A DNA stretch of 64,000 nucleotides, taken from assembly GCF_003339845.1 (NCBI RefSeq), contig NZ_PPTR01000001.1:1-64000 (forward strand), given 5' to 3'. Each line of letters starts with the position of its first letter. The first letter of the stretch is position 1. This document shows positions 1 through 8,125 of this stretch, piece after piece. Source of the stretch: Gordonibacter sp. 28C. GTDB lineage: Bacteria > Actinomycetota > Coriobacteriia > Coriobacteriales > Eggerthellaceae. The notes below the pieces were generated by a model. That model did no database searches. It worked only from the letters and a program-made list of their open reading frames with translations, and was not told the DNA's origin. A program made the translations under genes and the position numbers.

Positions 1-79
1 CGTATATGTGGCAACCTGGGAAGAATTGCCGGTTGTATGGACGCGACCATTATCAGCCCAAAGATCCACGGTCAAATGA

Positions 80-128
80 GAAGACGATATGAAGTAGGGG
101 CTCACAATGTTCTACTCATATCGTCTTC
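80..128. other. Strong inverted repeat (hairpin) upstream of a small gene
   Basis: Two 13-base arms, GAAGACGATATGA at 80-92 and its exact complement at 116-128, continue inward as GTAG/CTAC with one bulged base and leave a loop of about 14 bases. It lies 50 bases before the likely start of the gene at 178. It has no T-run, so it is not a typical terminator. It could be an operator, an RNA structure or an element end. Confidence 0.55.
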
Positions 129-177
129 CAAGGGGCTTGCCGTTTCCTCAGTGGAGGCACCGAGCGAAAGGAAGCCC

Positions 178-387
178 ATGGACGGCATCCCGCAAACCAC
201 TCTACCCGAAGAGATCGCGGCTGCAATCGTGCAATCGTCGGAGAAGCTGGAAGGCGCCGCCTCCATCCTCGCCATGCTCGAGGACAAGGCCGGGAACCGG
301 CGGATAACCGCATCCGAGCTCTCCGCCGTCCGCTGCATCGTTGAGAAGTGCGCTGCCGATCTGGACGGGGCATGGGAAAGGGCCTAA
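178..387 (+). CDS. Small hypothetical protein (69 aa)
   Basis: I do not recognise this protein. An in-frame start at 37 would read through the hairpin at 80-128. The ATG at 178 has AGGA six bases upstream and gives a compact acidic, probably helical protein (MDGIPQTTLPEE start), so I prefer it. The stop overlaps by four bases the stop of the convergent ATPase gene at 384. There is no signal peptide, membrane segment or cysteine cluster beyond two isolated cysteines. Codon use is GC-rich, unlike the AT-richer ATPase that follows. Existence as a gene is likely but unproven. Confidence 0.45.
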   Translation: MDGIPQTTLPEEIAAAIVQSSEKLEGAASILAMLEDKAGNRRITASELSAVRCIVEKCAADLDGAWERA

Positions 388-2990
388 TTCCCCCGGCGTT
401 TATTGATAGACTTCATCCATCGCCTCAATGCGTCGATATCGCTTATGAGATCCTCAACCGTCGGGCACCGCACTGGTGCGGCCATCGGGTCATCATGTGC
501 ATCAATCACGGTTGAGCACTTACTCATATTCTGATCGACAACAGCAATATCATTGGCGTCGATATCGCTAATCTTCTTAAGCAGCTGCGTATGAACCGGA
601 GGGCTCATTCTTTCTATTACGCCAGCGAGGAGTACTTCCTCAACAGCGCGCTCCCAAGCCGACCTCAGCCTGCCGTAGCATGTATGGATCTCGCGGTCCA
701 GGACAGAATCGTCTTCGAAATCGCCGCTTTTTTGTTTAGCCTTCAGCGCATCGGCTTCTTCTTGCAGAATTATTACTCTCTGCTTCGTTCTGCATGCTCC
801 CCAGTCTAAACCGTCGACGATAACCCCCGATGCGTTTCCTTTCCTGCGCACCGTCCGGTACTCTATTCCAGCTTCTCTTTGTTCTGCATGAATAGTGAGA
901 TAGCTGCAAAACCTAGGGTCATGGGTAAAGACAACCACGGGCCTTTTACGGGCCTCATCAACAATTCGACAAGCGACCGATTCCCTCCATTTGTGGTCAA
1001 GGGAAGTTACAGGATCATCTAAAACGATAGTCGATTGGCTAGGCATCACGTCGACTTGAGCGAAAAACCCCGCAAGCGCAATGATCTTTCTCTCACCCTC
1101 GCTCAGCACCTTTGCAGCCTTCAGGTTATCAATCGCACCTACAAGTGCAATTTCTTGGATTTCCCGTCCGGCTTTCGTTTTCGCGCCAAATGACACCGGT
1201 TGGCCTTCTGCGTTCAACTCGGTGAGCTCTTGAGTGAAACTCGCCTGCATTCTGCCGACTACTTCTGACCGAGATATTTCGGATACAAAAGCAGTAATTG
1301 ACCGCGTTGTGCAGTCCTTCCTAACTCGTTCGAGTCCGTTTTTAGTATATCGATTCGTTACATCCGCCAGAAGTTGCTGCCTATTCTGCATGGCCCACCT
1401 TCTGGACTGAAGGGAACGATATTCCGCCTGCATTCTCGCCAAAGAATCGGGCTTCAGATGCTCCTTAAGGGAGGACATTTTTCTGCTGAGACCGTCCATA
1501 GCCCTTCGAACAGATTTCCCGATACCTTTCGTGGACTCAAGAAGCTCCGCCAAGGTCTCGCTGCCAGGAAACGCCTCGATTGAGTTGAGCTTGTCGATCA
1601 ATCTGTCCATAGCGTCTCTGGCCTCGCCGCTTTCGATTATTGCGATGCCAGCTTTCTCGTCGATCACATTCCTGGCGGCGTTGAGAAATGCCCGTTCCAA
1701 AGAAGTCAACGCTGCCGCTTTATTCTGGTAAACAGTCTCTGCGGCACTTGTGACGTATTTTTCAAAGCTCGTTAGCCGGTGTCCCGCTTCTTGCGACAAA
1801 GGCTGCTGACACAGTGGGCATATCGCCCCTTCTCCCACAAAAGGAAACGCCTCGGTCGAATATGCATGATCATTCGAGTAAGTTCTCGCCGACTCCCACA
1901 AGGCTCTCCAATCATCGCCGCCCACATCCTTTAGTTCCGAAGAGTCGGACAATAACTTGCGTGCAGCATTAACGGCAATCCAAGCCCGATCTCTTTCTTG
2001 AACGGCTGTCGCATACTCTTGTTGAAATTTCGCTTCGCAGTGTCTATAGAGCGCCGCAAGCTGTTCACGTAAATTCGAAAGCTGATCAAATCTTCTTTGC
2101 AATATCGGCAACTCCACATTTGGATCAGCCTTAATGAGCTCCGGGAGCAATTCCAATCGCTCGATTTCTGGCTCCGAAAGCTCAATCTTTTCAAAAACGC
2201 GAAGAGCGGCTTCGGGATCGCTGCTTGCCAGCAGTGAGGCAACAGACGGGTCTGTTTTGGCAAAATCAGGAAGCAGGGATGCCGTTATCAGGGTTGGGAG
2301 GTTGTCCGCATACCTTTTCAGGGTATCTGACACTATTGATACAAGCTGCGATAAACGTTCGAACGCGCCAAGAATTGGAGGGGTGTAGAGTACTTCGTTC
2401 TGCCTTCCTTCAATTTCTAAGGCTGCGCATGCGGAGTCGAAAAACATCACTTCAGGAAAACTTGCACATTCAGTCTCCCCCGACGTCCATCGAAAAGCAA
2501 AAGAACCACCATCTACGATCGCTCTATAGATCGCTACTGGTTTTTCGCTGGGTGCGAAAACGTTCGAAAGGATGTCTTCGGCTCCAGCGCGAGACGTGCA
2601 TGCATTCCTGATGAGGCGGCAGAATCCAGACTTTCCCGAGCCATTCTCTCCGTAAACCACAGTCAGGCCGTCTGTTTCGAAAGTAAGCGTCGAGTTCTCT
2701 GTTAAAGCGTTGACCCCCTTTTCCGCTGTTATCGCAGTTAGTATCACTTCCCTTCCAGAAGTCCCCAAAAGGGCAAGGTCCTCTTCCTGAAACCCCTCCA
2801 ATTCGACGCCTCTTTGCGCGATATTGACGTTTACTCCTGCCTCGATGCATGCCTTGCCGGCAAGGGTATTTATTTCGGCTTCCGAGGCCAGACCCCTTAT
2901 CGATAGATGGAGCGCATGAGAGTACCATGGCGGTTGAGATCGAAGCCACTTTTTTATTTGTTTTCCAAGCTCATCTTCTCGATCCTGCAT
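384..2990 (-). CDS. RloC/PrrC-like AAA ATPase (AAA_13 type), putative defence protein
   Basis: This is an 868-aa SMC/Rad50-style ATPase. Visible motifs are Walker A GENGSGKS at residues 114-121, a zinc-hook-like CPLC at 391-394 inside a helical region, the ABC signature LSEGER at 629-634, Walker B TIVLDDP at 654-660 and the D-loop SLDH near 663. This layout matches the RloC/PrrC anticodon-nuclease group, which guards against phage by cutting tRNA. The C-terminal domain has an R-x3-E pair (RSAWE) and a later His (AHD) that could correspond to the PrrC nuclease triad; that match is inference. An AGAGGG ribosome site precedes the ATG. It is AT-richer than its neighbours, which suggests transfer. 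It probably shares a transcript with the gene at 3089-4591, across a tandem repeat. Confidence 0.75.
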   Translation of the reverse strand: MQDREDELGKQIKKWLRSQPPWYSHALHLSIRGLASEAEINTLAGKACIEAGVNVNIAQRGVELEGFQEEDLALLGTSGREVILTAITAEKGVNALTENSTLTFETDGLTVVYGENGSGKSGFCRLIRNACTSRAGAEDILSNVFAPSEKPVAIYRAIVDGGSFAFRWTSGETECASFPEVMFFDSACAALEIEGRQNEVLYTPPILGAFERLSQLVSIVSDTLKRYADNLPTLITASLLPDFAKTDPSVASLLASSDPEAALRVFEKIELSEPEIERLELLPELIKADPNVELPILQRRFDQLSNLREQLAALYRHCEAKFQQEYATAVQERDRAWIAVNAARKLLSDSSELKDVGGDDWRALWESARTYSNDHAYSTEAFPFVGEGAICPLCQQPLSQEAGHRLTSFEKYVTSAAETVYQNKAAALTSLERAFLNAARNVIDEKAGIAIIESGEARDAMDRLIDKLNSIEAFPGSETLAELLESTKGIGKSVRRAMDGLSRKMSSLKEHLKPDSLARMQAEYRSLQSRRWAMQNRQQLLADVTNRYTKNGLERVRKDCTTRSITAFVSEISRSEVVGRMQASFTQELTELNAEGQPVSFGAKTKAGREIQEIALVGAIDNLKAAKVLSEGERKIIALAGFFAQVDVMPSQSTIVLDDPVTSLDHKWRESVACRIVDEARKRPVVVFTHDPRFCSYLTIHAEQREAGIEYRTVRRKGNASGVIVDGLDWGACRTKQRVIILQEEADALKAKQKSGDFEDDSVLDREIHTCYGRLRSAWERAVEEVLLAGVIERMSPPVHTQLLKKISDIDANDIAVVDQNMSKCSTVIDAHDDPMAAPVRCPTVEDLISDIDALRRWMKSINKRRGN

Positions 2991-3023
2991 AAAGACCCTC
3001 TAATCAATGCAAGGGTTAAGAGC

Positions 3024-3098
3024 AGCTCTTAACTGCTCTTAACTGCTCTTAACTGCTCTTAACTGCTCTTAACTGCTCTTAACTGCTCTTAACTGCTC
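3024..3098. repeat. 10-bp tandem repeat array between two defence-like genes
   Basis: The unit AACTGCTCTT is repeated six times in full from 3031 to 3090, flanked by partial units from 3024 and to 3098. It covers the last codons and stop of the upstream minus-strand gene and ends about 34 bases before the start of the ATPase gene at 2990. Because 10 is not a multiple of 3, and because each unit brings TTAAG-type stops in shifted frames, copy-number change would not extend the upstream protein far. It would change the spacing to the downstream gene. Confidence 0.95.
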
Positions 3099-4591
3099 GA
3101 TGCCATTTCATAATACTGGGCGGGATCCGTCTTATTTCTCCCTCGCCAGACAAGAACGTTCTTATCTACCAGCCCTTTCAAGGTGCGAGTCGCGGTTAAT
3201 TTCGACACTCCGGCCTGAGTTGCCAAAAGGGCGGTTGTAACGCGCCCTTGCTCGGCAACCAAGCGCAAGGCGACTTTCTCGGTGTCGTTCATTTGGGAAT
3301 ACAGCTCAAGTGAAATAGCACGGCTTTTGCCTTGGGCCAAGAAGTCGCCGTTCACCTCGTCGGGAGCCGTTTCACCCGAAAGCGGCAGAAAGATAGTCGA
3401 GCGCTCGGGATTTATCTGCTCGCTGAGCACGGGGGTTCCGTATCCTGCCTCTGTCCAGTTCTTCACCATGTTAGGGATGCCGCTGCCGGCGCGCTCCCCG
3501 ACGTGCACGAGCGTGAACATCTTCATCATCGTCTCGTTACGCGGATCGGAGATGCCTCCTGCGTAGGCGTCCTCCACGCTCACGCGGAACCCTCCCGGGT
3601 TCGACAGCTTGAGCCCGTTTTCCTGCCAGAGCAAGACCACGCCGCGACGTTCGTTGTAGTCGGCGTTGGTGAGGCAGTTGGCTATAGCCTCCCTCAGTGC
3701 CTCGTGCGCAGAGGTCTCGTCAACACGAAGGCTGTTCTCGTCCAGTTTGAAGGGCACCTTCAGCGCTTGGCGCATCTTCTCGTACGCTCGTTGGTAGAAG
3801 CCGAAAACGTTGCCGGGCCACTCGTCAGTCTGAGAGGTGACGCGGTCCTGCCAGCGCGTTTCGGGGCTCGTCTCTTGGCGGTAGTCGAGGAAGTAGTGGG
3901 GGAATTCCCCCATGATGCGCCATTCCTCGCCGAACATGAGAAGACCTGCGCTCGTTGGATGCGCCTTGCCATCTTCGCCGATGCACGCGGCACCGATGCG
4001 ACATAGGAACTCCTCGTTGGGCAGATCCTTCCAAGCGCTACTCTGGTGGTATAGGTCGTATCTCCTGCGGTAGGAGTCCACGGTCTCCGTGCTCAGGTCG
4101 GTCACGGAGAGGCTTTCGTGCAGCCTCAGATCGGCTGATTCGTTCGAGGCGTCGCGGTACATCGCCTCTATTTCGCTCATCCCGCACGAATAGTCTCCCG
4201 TGTGATCGCGTCGGTAGGTTCCCCTCACTGGGTTGCCGCTGATATACACGGGCCTCTGCTGCCTCTTCGCCCTCGGAACTTCGATGACGAGCACGTCTTT
4301 GCCGTCGATACTCTCAATGCGGACGTCCTTGTCGGCAAGCACGCAAGGGCTCAGTTTGTCTGGGCTGTGCGCCGCGTTCCAGAAGTCATCGGCCATCCTG
4401 TGGGCATCTTTGAGGCCGACGACTTCGAGTGCCTTGTCCTTCCGCTCGGCCACGCCGAGCAGAATGATCCCGCCGTTCGTGTTGGCAAACGCGGAGACGC
4501 TCGCCCAGATGCTCCGGGGCAAGCCTCCCTGAGCCTCCTTCGCCTCCAGGCGGTTGCCCTCTTTGTAGCTATCGAGTTTGCTCAGATCCAC
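3089..4591 (-). CDS. AlbA_2/Schlafen-type ATP-binding protein with winged-helix end
   Basis: The N-terminal part (E-AKEAQGGLP...AFANTNGG-ILLGV) is the AlbA_2 or Schlafen DNA-binding fold. The middle has the HATPase_c_4 region with NCLTNADYNERRG and the G-box ERAGSGIPNM. The C-terminal about 70 residues form a winged helix (TTALLATQAGVSKLTATRTLKGLVDKN contains the recognition helix). The family is usually described as transcriptional regulators or helicase-like proteins found beside defence genes. The GTG at 4591 has AAAGGA five bases upstream and is preferred over upstream GTG and ATG codons at 4636 and 4618, which lack a good site. This gives 500 aa. Its last three codons (SSS) and stop fall in the tandem repeat, upstream of the RloC-like gene on the same strand. 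Confidence 0.8.
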   Translation of the reverse strand: MDLSKLDSYKEGNRLEAKEAQGGLPRSIWASVSAFANTNGGIILLGVAERKDKALEVVGLKDAHRMADDFWNAAHSPDKLSPCVLADKDVRIESIDGKDVLVIEVPRAKRQQRPVYISGNPVRGTYRRDHTGDYSCGMSEIEAMYRDASNESADLRLHESLSVTDLSTETVDSYRRRYDLYHQSSAWKDLPNEEFLCRIGAACIGEDGKAHPTSAGLLMFGEEWRIMGEFPHYFLDYRQETSPETRWQDRVTSQTDEWPGNVFGFYQRAYEKMRQALKVPFKLDENSLRVDETSAHEALREAIANCLTNADYNERRGVVLLWQENGLKLSNPGGFRVSVEDAYAGGISDPRNETMMKMFTLVHVGERAGSGIPNMVKNWTEAGYGTPVLSEQINPERSTIFLPLSGETAPDEVNGDFLAQGKSRAISLELYSQMNDTEKVALRLVAEQGRVTTALLATQAGVSKLTATRTLKGLVDKNVLVWRGRNKTDPAQYYEMASSS

Positions 4592-4738
4592 ATGCGTCCT
4601 TTCCCGCGTCTGTTTCATTCTACCAGCAACACGCACACCGTTTCAGCTTGCGGGCGCTTTCGCATCGCATCGACGCAGCGGGCGCGACCGATCCGTCGCT
4701 TCCTGCGACCTCCTCCGCGCGCCTCGCCCCGGCGGCCT

Positions 4739-4910
4739 TGGAACCCGCATGCTCGGCCGGGAACCGGGCACCGCGCAAGGGCCGCGAAAACTTTCCGGCA
4801 GGGCGGCGCGCCCGTCCAAGGCCTCCCGAAAACTCGAAGCCCTGGCGGGTTTCGCTTCCTCCCTTGCGCGGTGCCCGAACCCCGGTCGGAGCACGGGCCA
4901 CAAGGCCCGC
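4739..4910 (+). promoter_or_regulatory. Structured leader, copy A (before ParB-like gene)
   Basis: A 16-bp perfect stem (GGGCACCGCGCAAGGG at 4766-4781 with 4861-4876) is flanked outside by CCGGG/CCCGG across an AACC/GAAC internal loop. Inside it is GCGAAA/TTTCGC and a variable GC-rich apical region. Copies B (about 6886-7030) and C (7926-8100) share the architecture and the fixed bases CAAGGG, GCGAAAA, TTTCGC and CCCTTG, while other stem bases change with compensation. The element ends about 40 bases before an AGGAGGTCA ribosome site. I do not recognise the family. A cis-regulatory RNA or stable leader is inferred. Confidence 0.7.
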
Positions 4911-4950
4911 CCAGAAGGGGCGAGGCCGAACCGAACAGGAGGTCAAGAAA

Positions 4951-6264
4951 ATGGAAACGACCAAGATCCCGCTCAACCAGTGCATCGAGAGCAAGCTGCA
5001 GAACCGCACGAGCCTGGGCGACGTGTCGGGGCTGGCCCGCAGCATCGAAGTGAACGGCCAGATCACCCCGCTCATCGTGGTGGCCGACGGCGAGACCTAC
5101 CAGCTGGTCGCGGGGCACCGCCGAACCGCGGCCATGAAGAAGCTCGGACTCGAGGAGGCCGACGCCTACGTGATGGACGGCTGGGACGACGCGCGCATCG
5201 CGCGGGTGCTCAACGCCGAGAACAACCACCGCAAGGACCTCACCGAGGCCGAGCGCGGCCAGGGCATCCAGACGATGCTCTCGCTCGGAGTCCCGGTGGC
5301 CGACGCCGCCGTGAGCGCCGACGTGGACGAGGGCAAGGCCGAGGCGTACGTGCGCGGCTCCAAGCTGGTGCCGGTGGACGCCGTGAACCTGGATTTCGAC
5401 GCCGTGGCCCTCATCGGCGAGTACGACGACGTCCTCACCGAGGACGACGTGGTGAAGGTGTTCTCCAAGACGAATCCGTGGGATCGCTTGGAGGTCTGCC
5501 GCAAGGCGCGCGGCCGCGCGAACAAGGAGGCGCTCGCGGAGAAGCTCTCCACCGAGGGCATCAAGGTGGTGGAGCGCGCCGACGTCGAGGGCATGCACTG
5601 GTGCGACGGCGAGTGCGGCCACGACGGGATGGTCGCGGTGGTGAGCACGACCTACTACGGCGAGGCCAGCGCAAGCTACTACTGCGACGACGCGGAGCAC
5701 GTGCACGAGCCGAGCGCCGAGGAGGTCGCAGCCGAGGAGGCCTTCCAGAAGCGCACGGCGGCGTACGACGAGCTTCGGGAGCACGCCACGGGGTTCGCCA
5801 AGTCCATCTACCCGAAGTTCCCCGGCAAGGGCCATACGAAGCTGCGCCAGTGGGCGCACGAGGCCTTCGAGGCGCGCTACGGGTGCGAGGCCGACGACGC
5901 CTGGGCCGACGTGAAGGAGCCGCGGGGCAAGGCGCTCGACCAGTTCGTCCTGATGCGCACCGTTCCGGAATGCGTTCCCGAGCTTCCCTGGGGAGCGCTC
6001 AGGGACGGGTTCGAACCCTCCTACTACTCGCTCGACGATCTGCTCGGCTTCGTCTCCTTCGTGGACGACATCCTCGTACCCGCAGGCTACGAGCCCACGT
6101 CCGACGAGCTCGAGGTGATGGAGCACCTGCACGGCATGTTCTCCGACGAGGACGGCGAGGCGACGGGCGAAGCCTTCGAGCCTGCCGATGCCGAAGCCGA
6201 CGAGGGCGACGAGCCTCCCTTCGACGCCGACGAGATCGTCGCGCCCGCCGCGATGGCGGCCTGA
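4951..6264 (+). CDS. ParB/Srx-fold nuclease-like or partition-like protein
   Basis: The N-terminal about 150 residues have the ParB fold: a PLNQC strand, QITPLIVV at 38-45 and the signature GHRRTAAMKKLG from 55, then a helix-turn-helix-like stretch (ENNHRKDLTEAERGQGIQTML). The rest is acidic. It holds a possible metal site with CDGECGHDG, YYCDD and paired His residues, and an Asp/Glu-rich tail. The 437-aa length is longer than a chromosomal ParB, and no ParA is adjacent, so I see an accessory-element ParB-like protein rather than a segregation pair. The start is fixed by AGGAGGTCAAGAAAATG. It follows structured leader A and is followed by a hairpin and the DUF3846 gene. Confidence 0.8.
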   Translation: METTKIPLNQCIESKLQNRTSLGDVSGLARSIEVNGQITPLIVVADGETYQLVAGHRRTAAMKKLGLEEADAYVMDGWDDARIARVLNAENNHRKDLTEAERGQGIQTMLSLGVPVADAAVSADVDEGKAEAYVRGSKLVPVDAVNLDFDAVALIGEYDDVLTEDDVVKVFSKTNPWDRLEVCRKARGRANKEALAEKLSTEGIKVVERADVEGMHWCDGECGHDGMVAVVSTTYYGEASASYYCDDAEHVHEPSAEEVAAEEAFQKRTAAYDELREHATGFAKSIYPKFPGKGHTKLRQWAHEAFEARYGCEADDAWADVKEPRGKALDQFVLMRTVPECVPELPWGALRDGFEPSYYSLDDLLGFVSFVDDILVPAGYEPTSDELEVMEHLHGMFSDEDGEATGEAFEPADAEADEGDEPPFDADEIVAPAAMAA

Positions 6265-6280
6265 CCGCATATGCCGACAA

Positions 6281-6312
6281 GGCCGTCCGGCTCCATCCAG
6301 GGCCGGTCGGCC
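6281..6312. other. Intergenic hairpin between ParB-like and DUF3846 genes
   Basis: GGCCGTCCGGC pairs with GCCGGTCGGCC as two 5-bp blocks around a T.T mismatch, with a loop of about nine bases. No T-run follows, so it may slow transcription, stabilise a processed 3' end or be an incomplete terminator. It lacks the CAAGGG/GCGAAAA features of the leaders before neighbouring genes. Confidence 0.5.
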
Positions 6313-6338
6313 TCCTTCCCGCAGAAAGGACTCCTCCC

Positions 6339-6812
6339 ATGAAACCGACTTTGAACGTGATGATCGCGCCCGTGGGGCGCGCGCCCTACGACAAGACGCT
6401 CGCGGCAGACGAGCACGGCGGCTTCCTCCGCGCCCTGCAGTCTTGCGTCGGCGGCCACATCGAGCCTATGGATTACCTCTTCGACGACGCCCCGGCCGTC
6501 TACTGCAACGCGGAGGGAAAGATCGGATCCTCGCTCTTCGAGGCGAACCGGGCCGTCTACGCGACGAGGGAGATGGCCGAGGCCGGATACGCCAGCCCGA
6601 GCGACCCCGACCGCGCCGTCGTCGAAGGCGAGCTCTTCGACGTCGTGTTCGGCGACATGGTATGCGTCGGCTTCGATGCCGAGACGGGCGAGAGCCGCGA
6701 CGTGACGGAGGCGGAATGCGCGCGCGTCGTCGAACGCTTCGCGTCTCCCGATTCCATCGGGTCCGGCAGGCGCGAGGTTCTCCGCATCCTGCTCGGCGGC
6801 GAGAGCCGGTAG
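6339..6812 (+). CDS. DUF3846 domain-containing protein
   Basis: This 157-aa protein has the order of conserved blocks I associate with DUF3846: LRALQSCVGGHIEP (residues about 30-43), a central VYCNAEGKIG, a following N-R-A motif and a C-terminal VVFGDMVCVGFDAETGE. The family is common on plasmids, integrative elements and phages. Its function is unknown. The ATG at 6339 follows AGAAAGGACTCCTCCC, a modest ribosome site. It sits 75 bases after the ParB-like gene and before structured leader B, probably in the same transcription unit as the ParB-like gene. Confidence 0.75.
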   Translation: MKPTLNVMIAPVGRAPYDKTLAADEHGGFLRALQSCVGGHIEPMDYLFDDAPAVYCNAEGKIGSSLFEANRAVYATREMAEAGYASPSDPDRAVVEGELFDVVFGDMVCVGFDAETGESRDVTEAECARVVERFASPDSIGSGRREVLRILLGGESR

Positions 6813-6885
6813 AGTGCGAGACGGCATCCCGACCTCCCATACGCCCCCTCCGCGCCCGGCCTCCTTCTCCCGTGCACCGCCTTGG

Positions 6886-7030
6886 GAGCATGCTGCCCGA
6901 ACGGCTCCCCGAGGCGCAAGGGACGCGAAAAACCTTCCGCTGACAAACCAAGCTGGCGACCGAAAGCTCAGGCCTGCGGTTTTCGCTTGACCCCTTGCGC
7001 CCCGAAGCGCCGTCCGTGCGGACGCGCGAC
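6886..7030 (+). promoter_or_regulatory. Structured leader, copy B (before orphan 221-aa gene)
   Basis: GGCGCAAGGG at 6913-6922 pairs with 6992-7001. ACGGC at 6901-6905 pairs with GCCGT at 7009-7013. GCGAAAA from 6925 pairs with TTTTCGC at 6980-6986. Compared with copies A and C the sequence has diverged most, but the fixed CAAGGG/CCCTTG and GCGAAAA/TTTTCGC pairs and their order are kept, with the inner pair lengthened compensatorily. It is followed by the strong site AAGGAGGTCACC before the ATG at 7083. Confidence 0.62.
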
Positions 7031-7082
7031 CCAAGGAGGCGCCCCGGAAGAGGAGGGCGCCGCGACTCATAAGGAGGTCACC

Positions 7083-7748
7083 ATGGGAAACTGTGCCGTC
7101 ATCACCACGCGCGAGCGCGAGATCGGCGTCTACCTGCACTGGAACGGAGGATGCGACACCGTGGAGCCGCTGCTGAAGTACTGCGAGCTGCAAGGCTACC
7201 GCTCGCCGAGCTCCGACGGCTACGGCTGGGCGCGCATGTGCCAGGTGATGGGCAACTACTTCGGGGGATCGCTCTCGCTCGGCATCGGCGACTACACGAC
7301 CGACAAGCGCATGAACCCCGGCGACAACGGCATCTACGTCATCGAAGGCTGGAAGATCGTCGATCGCATCTATGCCTACGGCGATCCTTACGAGCAGCAA
7401 GTGTACGACTTCGATGACATGTTGCGCGAGTTCGACAACGCCATGCCCGAGCGTCTGCGGCTCGGCGAGTTCCTCGATTCGGTGGAGGTGCCGGCGGACG
7501 AGGTCCGGCTGGGCGACGAGGTGTGGCTTTTCGGAGTCGGCGGCACGTGGGAGGCCTATCCCGTCGTGGGGTTCGGCCAGCCCAAGACCAACCGCATAGC
7601 CGTGTGGATCGACGCGCCGGACGGCAGGCGCGAGGTCACCTACCCGGACAGGCCCTACGCCGCCAGGTACGACCACGACGGCGACTTCAGCTGGAACTCG
7701 AACAACTACGTGCACGGCGACACCGCGCGCATCAAGCCCCGCGTGTAG
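7083..7748 (+). CDS. Hypothetical protein of the accessory element (221 aa)
   Basis: I do not recognise a named domain. The protein is soluble, acidic and aromatic-rich, with no signal or membrane segment. The N-terminal half (VYLHWNGGCDTVEPLLKYCELQGYR and WARMCQVMGNYFGGSLSLG) looks like a small alpha/beta unit. The C-terminal third (LGDEVWLFGVGGTWEAYPVVGFG) looks like a beta-barrel or SH3-like unit. The start at 7083 is certain from AAGGAGGTCACCATG. Upstream is structured leader B and downstream a terminator-like hairpin at 7774. Its linkage to ParB-like, DUF3846 and YraN-like genes suggests a maintenance or anti-restriction role on the element, but nothing in the sequence proves it. Confidence 0.75.
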   Translation: MGNCAVITTREREIGVYLHWNGGCDTVEPLLKYCELQGYRSPSSDGYGWARMCQVMGNYFGGSLSLGIGDYTTDKRMNPGDNGIYVIEGWKIVDRIYAYGDPYEQQVYDFDDMLREFDNAMPERLRLGEFLDSVEVPADEVRLGDEVWLFGVGGTWEAYPVVGFGQPKTNRIAVWIDAPDGRREVTYPDRPYAARYDHDGDFSWNSNNYVHGDTARIKPRV

Positions 7749-7773
7749 GCGAGCGCCCCGCGCGATTCTCTAC

Positions 7774-7807
7774 AGCCCGTCAGCCCAAGCGGCTGGCGGG
7801 CTTCTCT
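7774..7807 (+). terminator. Rho-independent-like terminator after the 221-aa orphan
   Basis: AGCCCGTCAGCC and GGCTGGCGGGCT form a 12-base stem with one mismatch around CAAGC, followed by a T-rich tract (TTCTCTT). It lies 25 bases after the stop at 7748 and separates this gene from leader C. Confidence 0.65.
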
Positions 7808-7925
7808 TCGCTTCTCTTATCCGTCGGCGCCTGTGCCCCGGCCGCCGTATCGGATGCCGCCGCAATCGCCCCAGGACTTCCGCTCCCGCTTCCGACCTCC
7901 CGCGCATCGGCCCGCCCCTGCCGCC

Positions 7926-8100
7926 TCCGAACCCGCATACTCGCCGAGAACCGCGCACGGCCGCAAGGGCCGCGAAAACTTTCCAGGACGGTCCAAGAGG
8001 GCGCCTGGAAACTCGGGCCCTCCGGGTTTCGCTTTTCTCCCTTGCGGCCGTGCGCGAACCTCGGCGGCATCCGGGCCACGAGGCTAAGCCATCGGGGCAG
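7926..8100 (+). promoter_or_regulatory. Structured leader, copy C (before YraN-like gene)
   Basis: The outer helix is GCGCACGGCCGCAAGGG at 7953-7969 with 8039-8055, a perfect 17 bp. Outside it CGCCGAG/CTCGGCG (7942-7948 and 8060-8066) pairs across the same AACC/GAAC internal loop as copy A, and both differ from copy A by compensating changes. Inside are GCGAAA/TTTCGC and a further 8-bp stem, TTTCCAGG/CCTGGAAA. Left and right margins (GAACCCGCAT-CTCG and GGGCCAC-AGGC) are also shared with copy A. The element ends about 25 bases before CAGGAGGTCAACCATG. Confidence 0.7.
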
Positions 8101-8125
8101 GCCGACAACGATCAGGAGGTCAACC

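Noticed and set aside
3024-3098. CRISPR array
   Set aside because: Units are 10 bp and directly adjacent with no spacers, and no cas genes are seen.
4615-6270. Antisense open frame opposite the ParB-like gene
   Set aside because: No domain, no ribosome site, and the sense frame has clear ParB motifs.
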